A DNA stretch of 64,000 bases. Origin: Closterium sp. Naga37s-1 (taxonomy: Eukaryota > Streptophyta > Zygnematophyceae > Desmidiales > Closteriaceae). Numbering within the stretch: position 1 is the first letter of the stretch; each line of letters begins with the position of its first letter. The stretch is from the NCBI GenBank assembly GCA_947471745.1, contig CANJKZ010000508.1, positions 186,001 to 250,000 on the forward strand, given 5' to 3'. Below are positions 10,672 to 21,716 of the stretch, piece by piece. A program made the translations under genes and the position numbers. Below the pieces are notes generated by a model. That model saw nothing but the letters and a program-made list of their open reading frames with translations, was not told where the DNA came from and made no database searches.

Positions 10672-13600
10672 GAAGCAGGTGCTCATCCCCGACGTGCTCT
10701 ACGTCCCGGGCGTGCGAGCAAACCTGCTTTCGGCCGGCCAGCTGAATGAGCACGGCGTGAAGCTGCAGGAGGACGGCGACGAGATGCTCCTCGTCTCAGC
10801 GGCGGGAGAGGTGCTCGGCCGGGCAACGTACACCGGGCGTGTACTCTGCACCGACCTGCGCCCCTGCTCGGCCAAGCAGACGACGCCCACCACGGAGGTA
10901 GTGGCCCTGCGGGCGATCGTCTCGGGGACGAAGGCAACACCGGACAAAGTGCACGCGAGGCTTGCGCACGTCGGCATGGACACCATCCGGAGCTCGGCGA
11001 AGCACGAGGTCGCCACCGGGCTGGACCTCAAGTCGGCGTCTGGCGCCGACTCACCGTGTGTTTCGTGCGTCGGCGGGAAGCTGGCGCGGCACACCTTCCC
11101 CGACAAAGGCTCCGACGCCGACGACGTGCTGGCCGTCGTGCACATCGACCTGTGCGGGCCGTTTCGCGTGGCTGCCAAGGATGGTAGCCTGTACTTCTTG
11201 CTGCTGAAGGACCGCAAGACCCGCTACGTGTGGGTGCGGCCGGTCGCCAAGAAGTCAGATGCGTTGCGGGAGTTCGTGCAGTGGCTGGCGGTGGCTGAGA
11301 GGCAGACGAAGCGGTCGGTGTTGATGCTGCGCTCTGACCGGGGAGGAGAGTTCCTTGGGAAGCAGTTCACCGACTTCGTGAACGGCAAGGGGATCGTCCA
11401 CGACCTGACCTGCCCGTACACCCCGCAGCAGAACGGCATGGCGGAGAGGGAGATGAGGACTGTGGTGGAGTCGGTGCGCACGATGCTGCTGCACATGGGC
11501 GTGCAGCACCACTGGTGGCACCTAGCTCTGCGGCAGGCCGTCTGGGTCCGCAACTGCCTTGAGCGGTCGGCGCTGCCGCCGGGGACGACGCCGTACCAGC
11601 TGCTCACCGGGAAGAAGCCCGACTTGTCGCTGGCACGGGTGTGGGGCTGCATGGCGCAGTTCTTGGTCCCCGAGCAGCAGCGTGGTGGGAAGCTGCAGCC
11701 GAAGGCCCGGTGGGGCCTTCACCTCGGCGTGTCGGAGGAGAGCAAAGGCTGGGAGCTCCTCGACATCGCCGACAACCGGGTGGTCACCACGTCAGACGTG
11801 GTGTTCTACGAGAGCATGTCGCTGGAAGTGTGGAAGTCGGCGCACGGGCCGGCGTCAGGACGGATGCCGGTACCCCCGCCAACGGACACCTCGACGGCGA
11901 CACTGCCTCTGCTCGTTGAGGTCGGTGTGCTTGCTGGTGCGGACGCCGAGGACGTCCCCTTCCCCCCACTTGCCCCTCCCCTTGTTGCCGACTTGCATGG
12001 GCTGACCCCGACGTCTGCCTCCGGCGATGAGGGGAGCAGTGGGGCGTCGCCTGTGGCGCCGGCCCCACGCATCGCCGGTGGCCGACGTGATGCTGTGCCA
12101 GTCGGCGTAGGAGCGAAGCTTACGCCGACCAGGAGGCAGCAGGTGGTGCCGCCGACTTTGATGAAGTCGGCGAAGGAGGCAACTGCAGAACAGCAGTCGA
12201 CAGGGGAGCAGGCAGCAGCGACGCCGAGCAAGGAGCAGTCAGCGACCGGGCAGTCGGCAGGGGAGCCGACCACAGGGGAGAAGTCGGCTGGGACGCCGAC
12301 TGAGGTGCAGCAGGACGCCGAGGACAGCGACGATGAAGGGGACGCCGAGGAGGTTCAGCCGGGACCACGGCGTACAGGCCGACTTCGGAGGCCGCCTGAC
12401 TTCTTCGTCCCCACTGCCTTCACCACGGTGTACGACGTGGACGGTGATGACCTGCTGTACGACGACGCCGAGGAGGATGAGGAGTTTCCGGAGCTCGACC
12501 CCGACATGCAGGCCGACCCCGAGCACCGTTGGGACATCTCGACGATGACGGTGAAGGAGGCGTTGGCAAGCTGGAAGTGCCCGGCGGTGAAGGCCGCCAT
12601 GGAAGAGGAGATCCGCAGCCTCATCAACATGGGCACGTGGGAGCTGGTCGAACGCCCGCCGGGAGTGAACATCATGAAGAACCGGTGGGTGTTGACGACG
12701 AAGTACCACATCGACGACACCGTCGAGCGAGAGAAGGCGAGGCTGGTCGTGAAGGGCTTCACGCAGGTGTACGGCGCCGACTACGACGAGACGTTCGCGC
12801 CGGTGGGCAGCTACGTCACGCTGAGGATCTTCCTCAGCATCGTCGCCGTCCTCAACCTCAACCTGATGCAGCTCGACATGAAGAACGCCTTCCTGCAGAG
12901 CAAGCTCGACCGGGTGCTGTACATGCACCAGCCGGACTACTTCAACGACGGGACCGGCCGGGTGTGCAAGCTGCTGAAGAGCTTGTACGGGCTGAAGCAG
13001 TCGCCGCTGCTGTGGTACTTGGCGCTCAACGATGTGCTGGTCGGCGCCGGGTGGAAGAAGAGCCAGGTCGACGAGGCTCTGTACTTCAAGGTCGGCGACG
13101 ACGCAGTGGCCTGCTGGGTGCTGGTCTACGTCGACGACCTGCTCGCCGCCAGCAGCAGCACCGAGATGCTGAAGGAGCTGAAGGAGCTGCTGGAAGCCGC
13201 CTTCGAGCTGCGGGAGATCTCGCCGGTGCGGAAGTACCTCGGGCTGGAGATCGTGCGCGACAGGTCGGCGGGGAAGCTGTGGCTGCACCAGCAGGGCTAC
13301 GCCGACAAGCTGCGTAGGCGCTTCATCGACGAGGAGCAGACCGGACGCACTCCGAAGACGCCGGTCTCGGTCGACGCCTACGCCTAGCTCACCTTCGACG
13401 ACGAGGAGGCGCAGGAGCGCCAGGAGGAGGAGTACCGGCAGAAGGTCGGCTCGCTGCAGTTCGCGGCGACAACGACGAGGCCGGACGTCGCCTTCGCCTG
13501 CAGCAAGCTGGGGAGCGGCCTCACGGTGAGGAGCGACCAGCACTGGCGCGAGGTCGACCGCTGCCTCGCCTACCTCGCCAACACGCGTGACACCGCCCTG

Positions 13601-14137
13601 GAGTTCGGCGGTGGGCCAGAGTCGCTGGAGCTGGTCGGCTACGTAGACGCCGACGACGCCAGTGACAAGCAGAGTCGGACGAGCACAGGAGGCTACGTGT
13701 TCATCTACGGAGGGGCCGCAGTCTCCTGGTCGAGCCAGCGCATCAAGTGTGCGACGCTGTCGTCGACCGAGTCGGAGTATGTGGCGGCCACCGAAGCTGG
13801 CAAGGAGGGACGCTGCCTTCGCTTCCTCCTTGCAGAGTTCCGGCAGCTGGACGCCGGGAAGCCGACTGTCCTGCAAGTGGACAACAAGTCAGCCATCACG
13901 GTCGCCGAGGGCATGGGGTTGACGGGCAACCTCAAACACATGGAGCGGCGACAAGCCTGGCTGCAGCACATGGTGAAGCGCGGGAAGTTCTCGCTGAGGT
14001 ACATCCCGACCGCTGAGCAGCCGGCCGACTTCCTCACGAAGGCGCTGCACTATCCGGCCTTCAACCGGTGCTCCGTTGCAATCGGCCAAGTGCACTTGGC
14101 CGACGTGGGCGATGGTCACAACGACGTGCAGCAGTAG
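10672..14137 (+). pseudogene. pol: Integrase-RT-RNase H of copia element A1, one nonsense codon
   Basis: A single frame with one TAG at 13385-13387, otherwise open to 14137. In order: rest of protease; pre-integrase zinc region (HARLAHVGMD ... CVSCVGGK; about 10950-11090); integrase core with VHIDLCGPF (~11139), LRSDRGGEF (~11326) and QQNGMAERE (~11430); an acidic Pro/Thr-rich linker (11860-12500); reverse transcriptase with NRWVLTTKYH (~12680), MQLDMKNAFLQ and catalytic YVDD at 13127-13138; after the TAG, RNase H (YVDADDASDK ~13640, STESEY ~13760, QVDNKSA ~13878, ADFLTKAL ~14027). The order protease-integrase-RT-RNase H identifies Ty1/copia. The TAG sits where a Glu or Gln codon would be expected and is shared with A2, so it predates the duplication. 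Confidence 0.9.
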
Positions 14138-14267
14138 GTGCCATGCCCTCTTGCATGGCTGGTGCGGTGATCGGCGTGGTGTGTGTTGTGTGCACGCCGC
14201 TGAGCGTTTGTCCAAGCAGTGCTGCAGTGTGGGATGGGGGAGCCCAAGTGTAAACGCGGCAGGGGAG
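14138..14267 (+). other. 3' untranslated segment and polypurine tract of A1
   Basis: Non-coding stretch between the RNase H stop and the right LTR. It ends in the purine-rich GGCAGGGGAG (14258-14267), which directly abuts the LTR start TGTCAAC and serves as the expected plus-strand primer tract. Confidence 0.65.
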
Positions 14268-15333
14268 TGTCAACGGGAGTGTTGTGTGGCCCCGTCCTCG
14301 CTTGGGCGGAGCCGGTCTTGTGGTCGGATGTGCGGGGGATGCAGCCGATCAACAGCAGTGGGCACGGGGGCCATTGCAAGGGCGCCGAGCTGGAGGGCGC
14401 CTGGCTGGAGGGCGCCAAGCAAAAGGACGCCGTTCTGGAAGGCGCCGAGCAGGAGGACGCCGTTCTGGACGCCTGGTCGACGTCCTGGACGCCTAGACGG
14501 CGTCCGGGGAGGCTTGACGCCGGCCTGGGCGTCTGCACGGCGTCCCAGGAGGTTGGACGCCGACCTGGGCGTCTGCACGGCGTCCTGTGGGCCCGGACAC
14601 CGACCTGGACGTCTGGTTGGCGTCCTGGGAGGCTAGACGCCGCCCTGGACGCTTGCACGGCGTCCTGGGCATCTGGACGCCGACCTGGGAGTTTGGACGG
14701 CGTCCTGGGCGTCTAGACGTCGGACTGGGACGCCGGGCATGAGCTGGTCGACCAGGCACGGTTGCCCGGTCGACCGGGATACCCGGGCGACATGGGCGAA
14801 GGTCGCTGGGGTGACTTCTGCGAGGCCGACCTCGGGGGTGGTATCCCGAGGTCGACGTGGCTGGTGGGCGCAGTCGCTGGCGTGGAGTTTGCCAAGCGTC
14901 TGCGCTGTGTTCGTGACAAGGTGTGGAGCGCCAACCAGCTGCACGCACCTGCGAAGCAGGTGCACCGTTGTCCTGCGGGTGCAACGCTGTGCAGCCGACT
15001 TGCTGCAGCGTTGGCACACCGTGGACTTGCAACGTTGGCACACCGCTACTCTGCAACGCTGGAGCGGTGCGAGCGCTGCTGCGCTGGAGCGCAGTCGACC
15101 ATGCTGCGCTGGAGGTCGACCAGCAGCCTAGCTAGCTCTGATGTAGTCTGGGTTGCCAATGTTGTATCAACCATTGTTCTGAACTTTTCCTAGTGGAACT
15201 CTTGCCAACTTTCCCCGTGAACCAGCAAGTGTGTGCGCACAAGGAAACGACTAAGGAACGAACGAACGCAGAGATCACACGAGCACCCGTGCCTAGCCCG
15301 CAGCCTAGCTCCCGTTGCTAAAGTTATCCCGCA
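14268..15333 (+). mobile_element. Right LTR of element A1 (1066 bp, complete)
   Basis: Starts TGTCAAC after the polypurine tract and ends CCCGCA at the satellite junction. From about 14379 to 14740 it contains a degenerate ~17-22-bp repeat alternating GGCGCC, GACGCC and GGCGTCC, giving many overlapping open frames that are not genes. The 3' third (ACGAACGAACGCAGAGATC region) is unique and identical in all A LTRs. Confidence 0.8.
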
Positions 15334-18300
15334 AGTGGACTGGCAAGAATATAGTACAAACTGCATCTCTACAAACATAAGTAATGCGCTGATCAGTTTG
15401 GTCGGTATGCGCGCCTGTAGTGCAGGTACCATGTACGACTATAGGTTATAACCAAGTGTTGTTGAAGTAGAAGGCCTAAGCTAGTGGACTGGCAAGAATA
15501 TAGTACAAACTGCATCTCTGCAAACATAAGTAATGCGCTGATCAGTTTGGTCGGTATGCGCGCCTGTAGTGCAGGTACCATGTACGACTGGAATGTCTAT
15601 ATCTGTCAAATTACATAGATCCGATAGGTTAAAACATAGTAGGGGGGTGGGGAATGGTAAAATTTAAAGGAAATGGGAATACATATGGTATTTACTGTAT
15701 TTGTACATAGAGAAAAAATGCGTTGGCCGGTAAGGTCAATGTGCACGCTTGTGTGCAGGTACAAGGCGGAGCTGGAACTCTGAAATCTCCCAAATTATGT
15801 GGATCGGAAAGGTTATAACCTAGTGTTGTTGAATTAGAAGGCCTAAGCTAGTGGACTGACAAGAATATAGTACTAACTGCATCTCCACAAACATAAGTAA
15901 TGCGCTGATCAGTTTGGTCGGTATGCGCGCCTGTAGTGCAGGTACCATGTACGACTGGAATGTCTATATCTGCCAAATTACATAGACCCGATAGGTTAGA
16001 ACATGGTAGGGGGGTGGGAATTGTATAATTTAATGAAAATGGGACTACACATGGTATACATTGTATTTGTACAGAGAGAATAATGCGTCGGTCAGTTCGG
16101 TCAGTATGCAAGCTTGTGTGTAGGTACAAGGCGGAACAAGAACTCAGAAATCTCCCAAATTATGTGGATCGGAAAGGTTATAACCAAGTGTTGTTGAAGT
16201 AGAAGGCATAATCTAGTGGACTGGCAAGAATATGGCACTAACTGCATCTCTACAAACATACGTAATGCTCTTGTCAGTTTGGTCGGTATGCGCGCCTGTA
16301 GTGCAGGTACCATGTACGACTGAAATGTCTTTATCTCCCAAATTACATAGATCCAATAGGTTAAAACATGGTAGGGGGGTGGGGAATGGTATCATTTAAA
16401 GGAAATGGGAATACATACGGAATTCGTTGTACTTGTACGGAGAGAAAATGCGTCGGCCGGTAAGGTCAGTATGCACACTTGTGTGTAGGTACAAGGCGGA
16501 ACTAGAACTCTGAAATCTCCCAAATTATGTGGATCGAAAAGGTTATAACCAAGTTTTGTTGAAGTAGAAGGCCTAATCTAGTGAACTGACAAGAACATGG
16601 TACTAACTGCATTTCTAGAAACATAAGTAATGCGCTGGTCAGTTTGGTCGGTATGCGCGCCTGTAGTGCAGGTACCATGTACGACTGGAATGTGTATATC
16701 TGCCAGATTACATAGATCCGATAGGTTAAAACATGGTAAGGGGGTGGGAAATGGTATAATTTAAATTAAATGGGAATACATATGGTATTCACTATATTTG
16801 TACAGAGAGAATAATGCAGCGGCCGGTAAGGTCAGGTTGCACGCTTGTGTGTAGGTACAAGGCGGAACTGGAACTCTGAAATTTCCCAAACTATGTGGAT
16901 CGGAAAGGTTATAACCTAGTGTTGCTGCATTAGAAGGCCTAATCTAGTGGACTGACAAGAATATGGTACTAACTACATTTCTAGAAACATAAGTAAAGCG
17001 CTGGTCAGTTTGGTCGCTATGCGCGCATGTAGTGCAGGTACCATGTACGACTGGAATGTCTATATCTGTCAAATTACATAGATCCGATAGGTTAAAACAT
17101 GGTAGGGGGTGGGGAATGGTATAATTTAAAGAAAGTGGGAATACATATGGCATTCACTGTATTTGTACGGAGAGAAAATGCGTCGGCCGGTAAGGTCAGT
17201 ATGCACGCTTGTATGTAGGTACAAGGCGGAACTGGAACTCTGAAATCTCCCAAATTATGTGGATCGGAAAGGTTATAACCTAGTGTTGCTAAACTAGAAG
17301 GCCTGATCTAGTGGACTGCCAAGAATATGGTACTAACTGCATCTCTACAAACATAAGTAATGCGCTGGTCAGTTTGGTCGCTATGCGCGCCTGTAGTGCA
17401 GGTACCATGTACGATTGGAATGTCTATATCTATCAAATTACATAGATCGGATAGGTTAAAACATGGTAGGGGGGTGGGCAATGGTATAATTTTAAAGGAA
17501 ATGGGAATACATATGGTATTTGCTGTATTTGTATAGAAAGAATAATGCGTCGGCCGGTAAGGTCGGTATGCACGCTTGTGTGTAGGTACAAGGCGGAACT
17601 GGAACTCTGAAATCTCCCAAACTATGTGGATCGGAAAAGCTATAACCTAGTGTTGTTGAAGTAGAAGGCCTAATCTAGTGGACTGGCAAGAATATGGTAC
17701 TAGCTCCATCTCTGCAAACATAAGTAATGCGCTGGTCAGTTTGGTCGCTATGCGCGCCTGTAGAGCAGGTACCATGTACGACGGGAATGTTTATATCTGT
17801 CAAATTACATAGATCCGATAGGTTAAAACATGGTAGGGGGGTGGGGAATGGTATAATTTAAAGGAAGTGAGAATACATATGGTATTCACTGTATCTGTAC
17901 GGAGAGAAAATGCGTCGGCCGGTAAGGTCAGTATGCACGCTTGTGTGTAGGTACAAGGCGGAACTGGAACTCTGAAATCTCCCAAATTATGTGGATCGGA
18001 AAGGTTATAACCTAGTGTTGTTGAAGTAGAAGGCCTAATCTAGTGGACTGGCAAGAATATGGTACTAACTGCATCTCTACAAAAATAAGTAATGCGCTGG
18101 TCAGTTTGGTCGGTATGCGCGCCTGTAGTGCAGGTACCATGTACGACTGGAATGTCTATATCTGCCAAATTACAGAGATCCGTTAGGTTGAAACATGGTA
18201 GGGGGGTGGGGAATGGTATAATTCAAAGGAAATGCAAATACATATGGAACTAGAACTCTGAAATCTCCCAAATCATGTGGAACGGCCTAGTGCTGTTGAA

Positions 18301-18830
18301 GTAGAAGGCCTAATTTAGTGGACTGGCAAGAATATGGTACTAACTGCATCTCTACAAACATAAGTAATGTGCTGGTCAGTTTGGTCGGTATGCGCGCATG
18401 TAGTGCAGGTACCATGTACGACTGGAATGTCTATATTTGTCAAATTACATAGAGCCGATAGGTAAAAACATGGTAGGGGGGTGGGGAATGGTATAATTTA
18501 AAGGAAATGGGAATACATATGGTATTCACTGTATTTGTACATAGATAATAATGCGTTGGCCGGTAAGGTCAGTGTGCACGCTTGTGTGTAGATACAAGGC
18601 GGAACTGGAACTCTGAAATCTCCCAAATTATGTGGATCGGAAAGGTTATAACCAAGTGTTGTTGAAGTAGAAGGCCTAAGCTAGTGGACTGGCAAGAATA
18701 TAGTACAAACTGCATCTCTACAAACATAAGTAATGCGCTGATCAGTTTGGTCGGTATGCGCGCATGTAGTGCAGGTACCATGTACGACTGGAATGTCTAT
18801 ATCTGTCAAATTGCATAGATCCGATAGGTT
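15334..18830. repeat. Satellite array, block 2
   Basis: The same 366-bp dimers, restarting in a different phase from where block 1 stopped. There is an internal fusion near 15440 (CGACTATAGG). The tandem-duplication junction lies at ~16140-16170. Near 16545-17270 it has two dimers more than the corresponding part of copy 1. From 17274 it matches 6230-7786 almost exactly. Confidence 0.88.
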
Positions 18831-19681
18831 CCCAGGAGGCTTGACGCCGACCTGGGCGTCTGCACGGCGTCCCAGGAGGTTGGACGCCGACCTGGGCGTC
18901 TGCACGGCGTCCTGTGGGCCCGGACGCCGACCTGGACGTCTGGTTGGCGTCCTGGGAGGCTGGACGCCGCCCTGGACGCTTGCACGGCGTTCTGGGCATC
19001 TGGACGCCGACCTGGGAGTTTGGACGGCGTCCTGGGCGTCTGGACGCCGGACTGGGGACGCCGGGCATGTGTGGCCGGCTACGGACTGAGCTGGTCGACC
19101 AGGCACGGTTGCCCGGTCGATCGGGATACCTGGGCGACATGGGCGAAGGTCGCTGGGGTGACGTCTGCGAGGCCGACCTCGGGGGTGGTATCCCGAGGTC
19201 GACGTGGCTGGTGGGCGCAGTCGCTGGCGTGGAGTTTGCCAGGCGTCTGCGCTGTGTTCGTGACAAGGTGTGGAGCGCCAACCAGTTGCACGCACCTGCG
19301 AAGCAGGTGCACCGTTGTCCTGCGGGTGCAACGCTGTGCAGCCAACTTGCTGCAGCGTTGGCACACCGTGGACTTGCAACGTTGGCACACCGCTACTCTG
19401 CAACGCTGGAGCGGTGCGAGCGCTGCTGCGCTGGAGCGCAGTCGACCATGCTGCGCTGGAGGTCGACCAGCAGCCTAGCTAGCTCTGATGTAGTCTGTGT
19501 TGCCAATATTGTATCAACCATTGTTCTGAACTTTTCCTAGTGGAACTCTTGCCAACTTTCCCCGTGAACCAGCAAGTGTGTGCGCACAAGGAAACGACTA
19601 AGGAACGAACGAACGCAGAGATCACACGAGCACCCGTACCTAGCCCGCAGCCTAGCTCCCGTTGCTAAAGTTATCTCCGCA
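18831..19681 (+). mobile_element. Left LTR of element A2 (5'-truncated, duplicated from A1)
   Basis: Nearly identical to 7787-8637, including the truncation point against GATAGGTT and the ~19-bp segment absent from right LTRs. The truncation therefore predates the segmental duplication. Confidence 0.8.
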
Positions 19682-19694
19682 TGGTGCGGTGAGC
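19682..19694 (+). other. Primer-binding site of A2
   Basis: TGGTGCGGTGAGC at the LTR end, as in A1. Confidence 0.5.
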
Positions 19695-19800
19695 GTGGAC
19701 GACACCGCGACGAAGTTCAGTCTAGCCGACTTTGAACCAACCGTGTTCGTAGCCCGGCAGCCTTGCAGTCACTAGCGTGTGCGTAGGTGACGCCGAGGTG

Positions 19801-21405
19801 ATGGACACCCTGGAGGAACAGCTGGAGGATGCGAGGAGACGCCATGAGGCCCAGGAGTACGGGGCGATACCCTGGGCAGTCGTCGAGGCAGGACTCCGCT
19901 CCGTGTGGGCGGCGGAGCACCCCCCTTCTTGGCCTGCCTCTCCTCGACCGGTGAACAACGACGGCGGCGTCGACGTGGGCGTCAACGCCGGTGGAGGTCA
20001 GGTCGGCTGCAGTGCGGGAGGCACGTCGAGGCAACGAGGTGTGATACACGCCGGTGAAGCCGGCGGCGTTCAGGCGCGAGGGATGCAGTCGTCGGCGACT
20101 GCAGGCTCCTCGCAGGGCGACGTCGGAGGACGTCGAAGCGGATTGTCGCCGATGTCGGCGACCCAGGTGACGGCGGGCGGGATTGCACCGAGTTACGGCT
20201 ACTTCAAGTTTACGCCGGACAGGATCTTGGTCACCCCGCCGCTCGTTGGTCGACCGGACATACTCACCTAGAAGGAAGCCATCGAGCCCCAGCTGGAGAT
20301 GGCTGGGCTGATCGGCTTCGCCCGAGGGACTGTGGCGACGCCGGAGGAGCACCACGCCGACTTACGTGCGGAGTTTCGCGCCGTGCAGCTGTTGACCTTC
20401 ACGGTCATCTCGCGGTGCTGCTCGCCGGGCGTGCAGATCGCCTTGAAGTGGTGCCGGGAGTACCTCGACGCCGGCCACCGGGCGTGGCACTTCATCGAGT
20501 CGACGTACCAAGTCACCGACGACCTGTTCATCACCCAGCTTGAGGGGCAGCTGACGCACCTGCGTATGGGCGACGAGGAGACGGCGACCGACTACTGCAA
20601 CCGAGCTCGGCGAATTCTCGCCACCATAAGGATGGCCGGCGCGCAGTACTCGAAGGCGTCGTACATCACGCACGTGATGCAGGGACTCTCAAGCAGCTAC
20701 AACCTCCTGAAGAGGCTGTCCATGGCGCCGAGCACGAGGACGACGCTCAACGAGGACAACTTGACGTCGTACATCCTGCAAGATGAGGCGATGCAGGAGG
20801 CAGAGCGGTCCCAGGAGCTCTTGGTGCAGGCAAACTTCGTTGCCCCGGCGAAGCAAGGTGGCCGACCGGGGCAGCGTGGGCAGCCCGGCAGCGGTGGTAG
20901 CAGCGGGTGGAAGCCGGCGAAGGACGCCGACAAGCAGAGGTCTGCCACGGGTGGCGGTCGAGGAGGAGGAAGTCGGCGTCGGGAGTGCTGGATCTGCCAC
21001 AGCCCCGACCACCTCTCCTTCGAGTGCCCCGACCGCAGCGATACCGACGACGACGATGCCAAGGGAGGCCGCGGGAGGTCGGCCAGCCGTCGTCCTCGTC
21101 GAGGAAACCAGCCGCGCAAGGAGAAGCAGTCGGACAAGTCGACCTCGGCGAAGGACGCCGACTCCTCTGCAGGTGGTGGCGGTAGCTGTGCAGGCAAACC
21201 CGGCGGTGGTCCTGCTCGACAGCGGTTGCTCGCACCACCTGATGGGGACGAAGGAGGCTTTCGTCGACCTGCAGCCGAGCGGCGACGTGAAGCACGTGCG
21301 CGGCTTCAATGGGGCGCTGCAGGACGTTCAGGGCCGCGGCACTGTCGCTCTGCAAGGGGAGGCCGGGAAGCTGTCAGAATCCCAACCACTAGACCATTGG
21401 GATAA
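19801..21405 (+). pseudogene. gag: Gag of copia element A2, nonsense codon
   Basis: Starts at the ATG at 19801 (MDTLEEQLEDARRRHEAQ). Here the frame lost in A1 is intact, but TGG has become TAG at 20269-20271. The frame then reopens through the Gag core and a zinc knuckle at 20986-21027, with His in place of the Asp after the second Cys (CWICHSPDH). The C-terminal tail to 21405 is out of frame relative to the protease, as in A1. Comparing the two copies shows which lesions are private (frameshift in A1, nonsense in A2) and which are ancestral. Confidence 0.8.
21188..21371 (+). pseudogene. pro: Protease start of element A2, cut by TRIM
   Basis: DSGCSHHLMG at about 21218-21247 in the +1 frame relative to gag; the same arrangement and interruption as in A1. 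Confidence 0.8.
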
Positions 21406-21716
21406 AAGGGCTTGTTAAGTAGCGGGTCAGTGCGCCCATAACCCCCCAGGCCAACATGCCTGTAACCCTTCCCTAGGATCAATCGGGGATCACCAGTGGA
21501 CCTCTGACACCCCCCCGCACTGGGATGCCCGAAGTGCACACACTGGGATTCGAACCCGAGACCTTCGCTCTGATACCATGTCAGAATCCCAACCACTAGA
21601 CCATTGGGATAAAAGGGCTTGTTAAGTAGCGGGTCAGTGCGCCCATAACCCCCCAGGCCAACATGCCTGTAACCCTTCCCTAGGATCAATCGGGGATCAC
21701 CAGTGGACCTCTGACA
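21372..21716 (-). mobile_element. TRIM inside A2 (duplicate of the A1 TRIM)
   Basis: LTRs at 21372-21509 and 21579-21716; target duplication GAAGC at 21367-21371 and 21717-21721. It shows no difference from the A1 TRIM that I can find, so it was carried along by the segmental duplication rather than inserted twice. Confidence 0.92.

Larger units (their letters stand above)
5840..16150. repeat. Tandem segmental duplication, copy 1 (satellite + element A1)
   Basis: The interval recurs at 16151-26155. Matching offsets are 10314 (5840-6230), 11044 (about 6230-8790), 11045 (8791 to about 13495) and 10004-10005 (14535-16150). Offset changes mark a two-dimer satellite gain in copy 2, a 1-bp deletion in copy 1 and a ~1041-bp deletion in copy 2. 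The junction lies within satellite near 16140-16170: the sequence left of it recurs at 26100-26155, and the sequence right of it matches from 5831 onward, including the private variant AGGCATAATC. Confidence 0.85.

Noticed and set aside
9644..13876. Long antisense and alternate-frame ORFs over element A, up to 545 residues
   Set aside because: The plus-strand frame contains complete copia motifs; the others are shadow frames caused by high GC and few stops.
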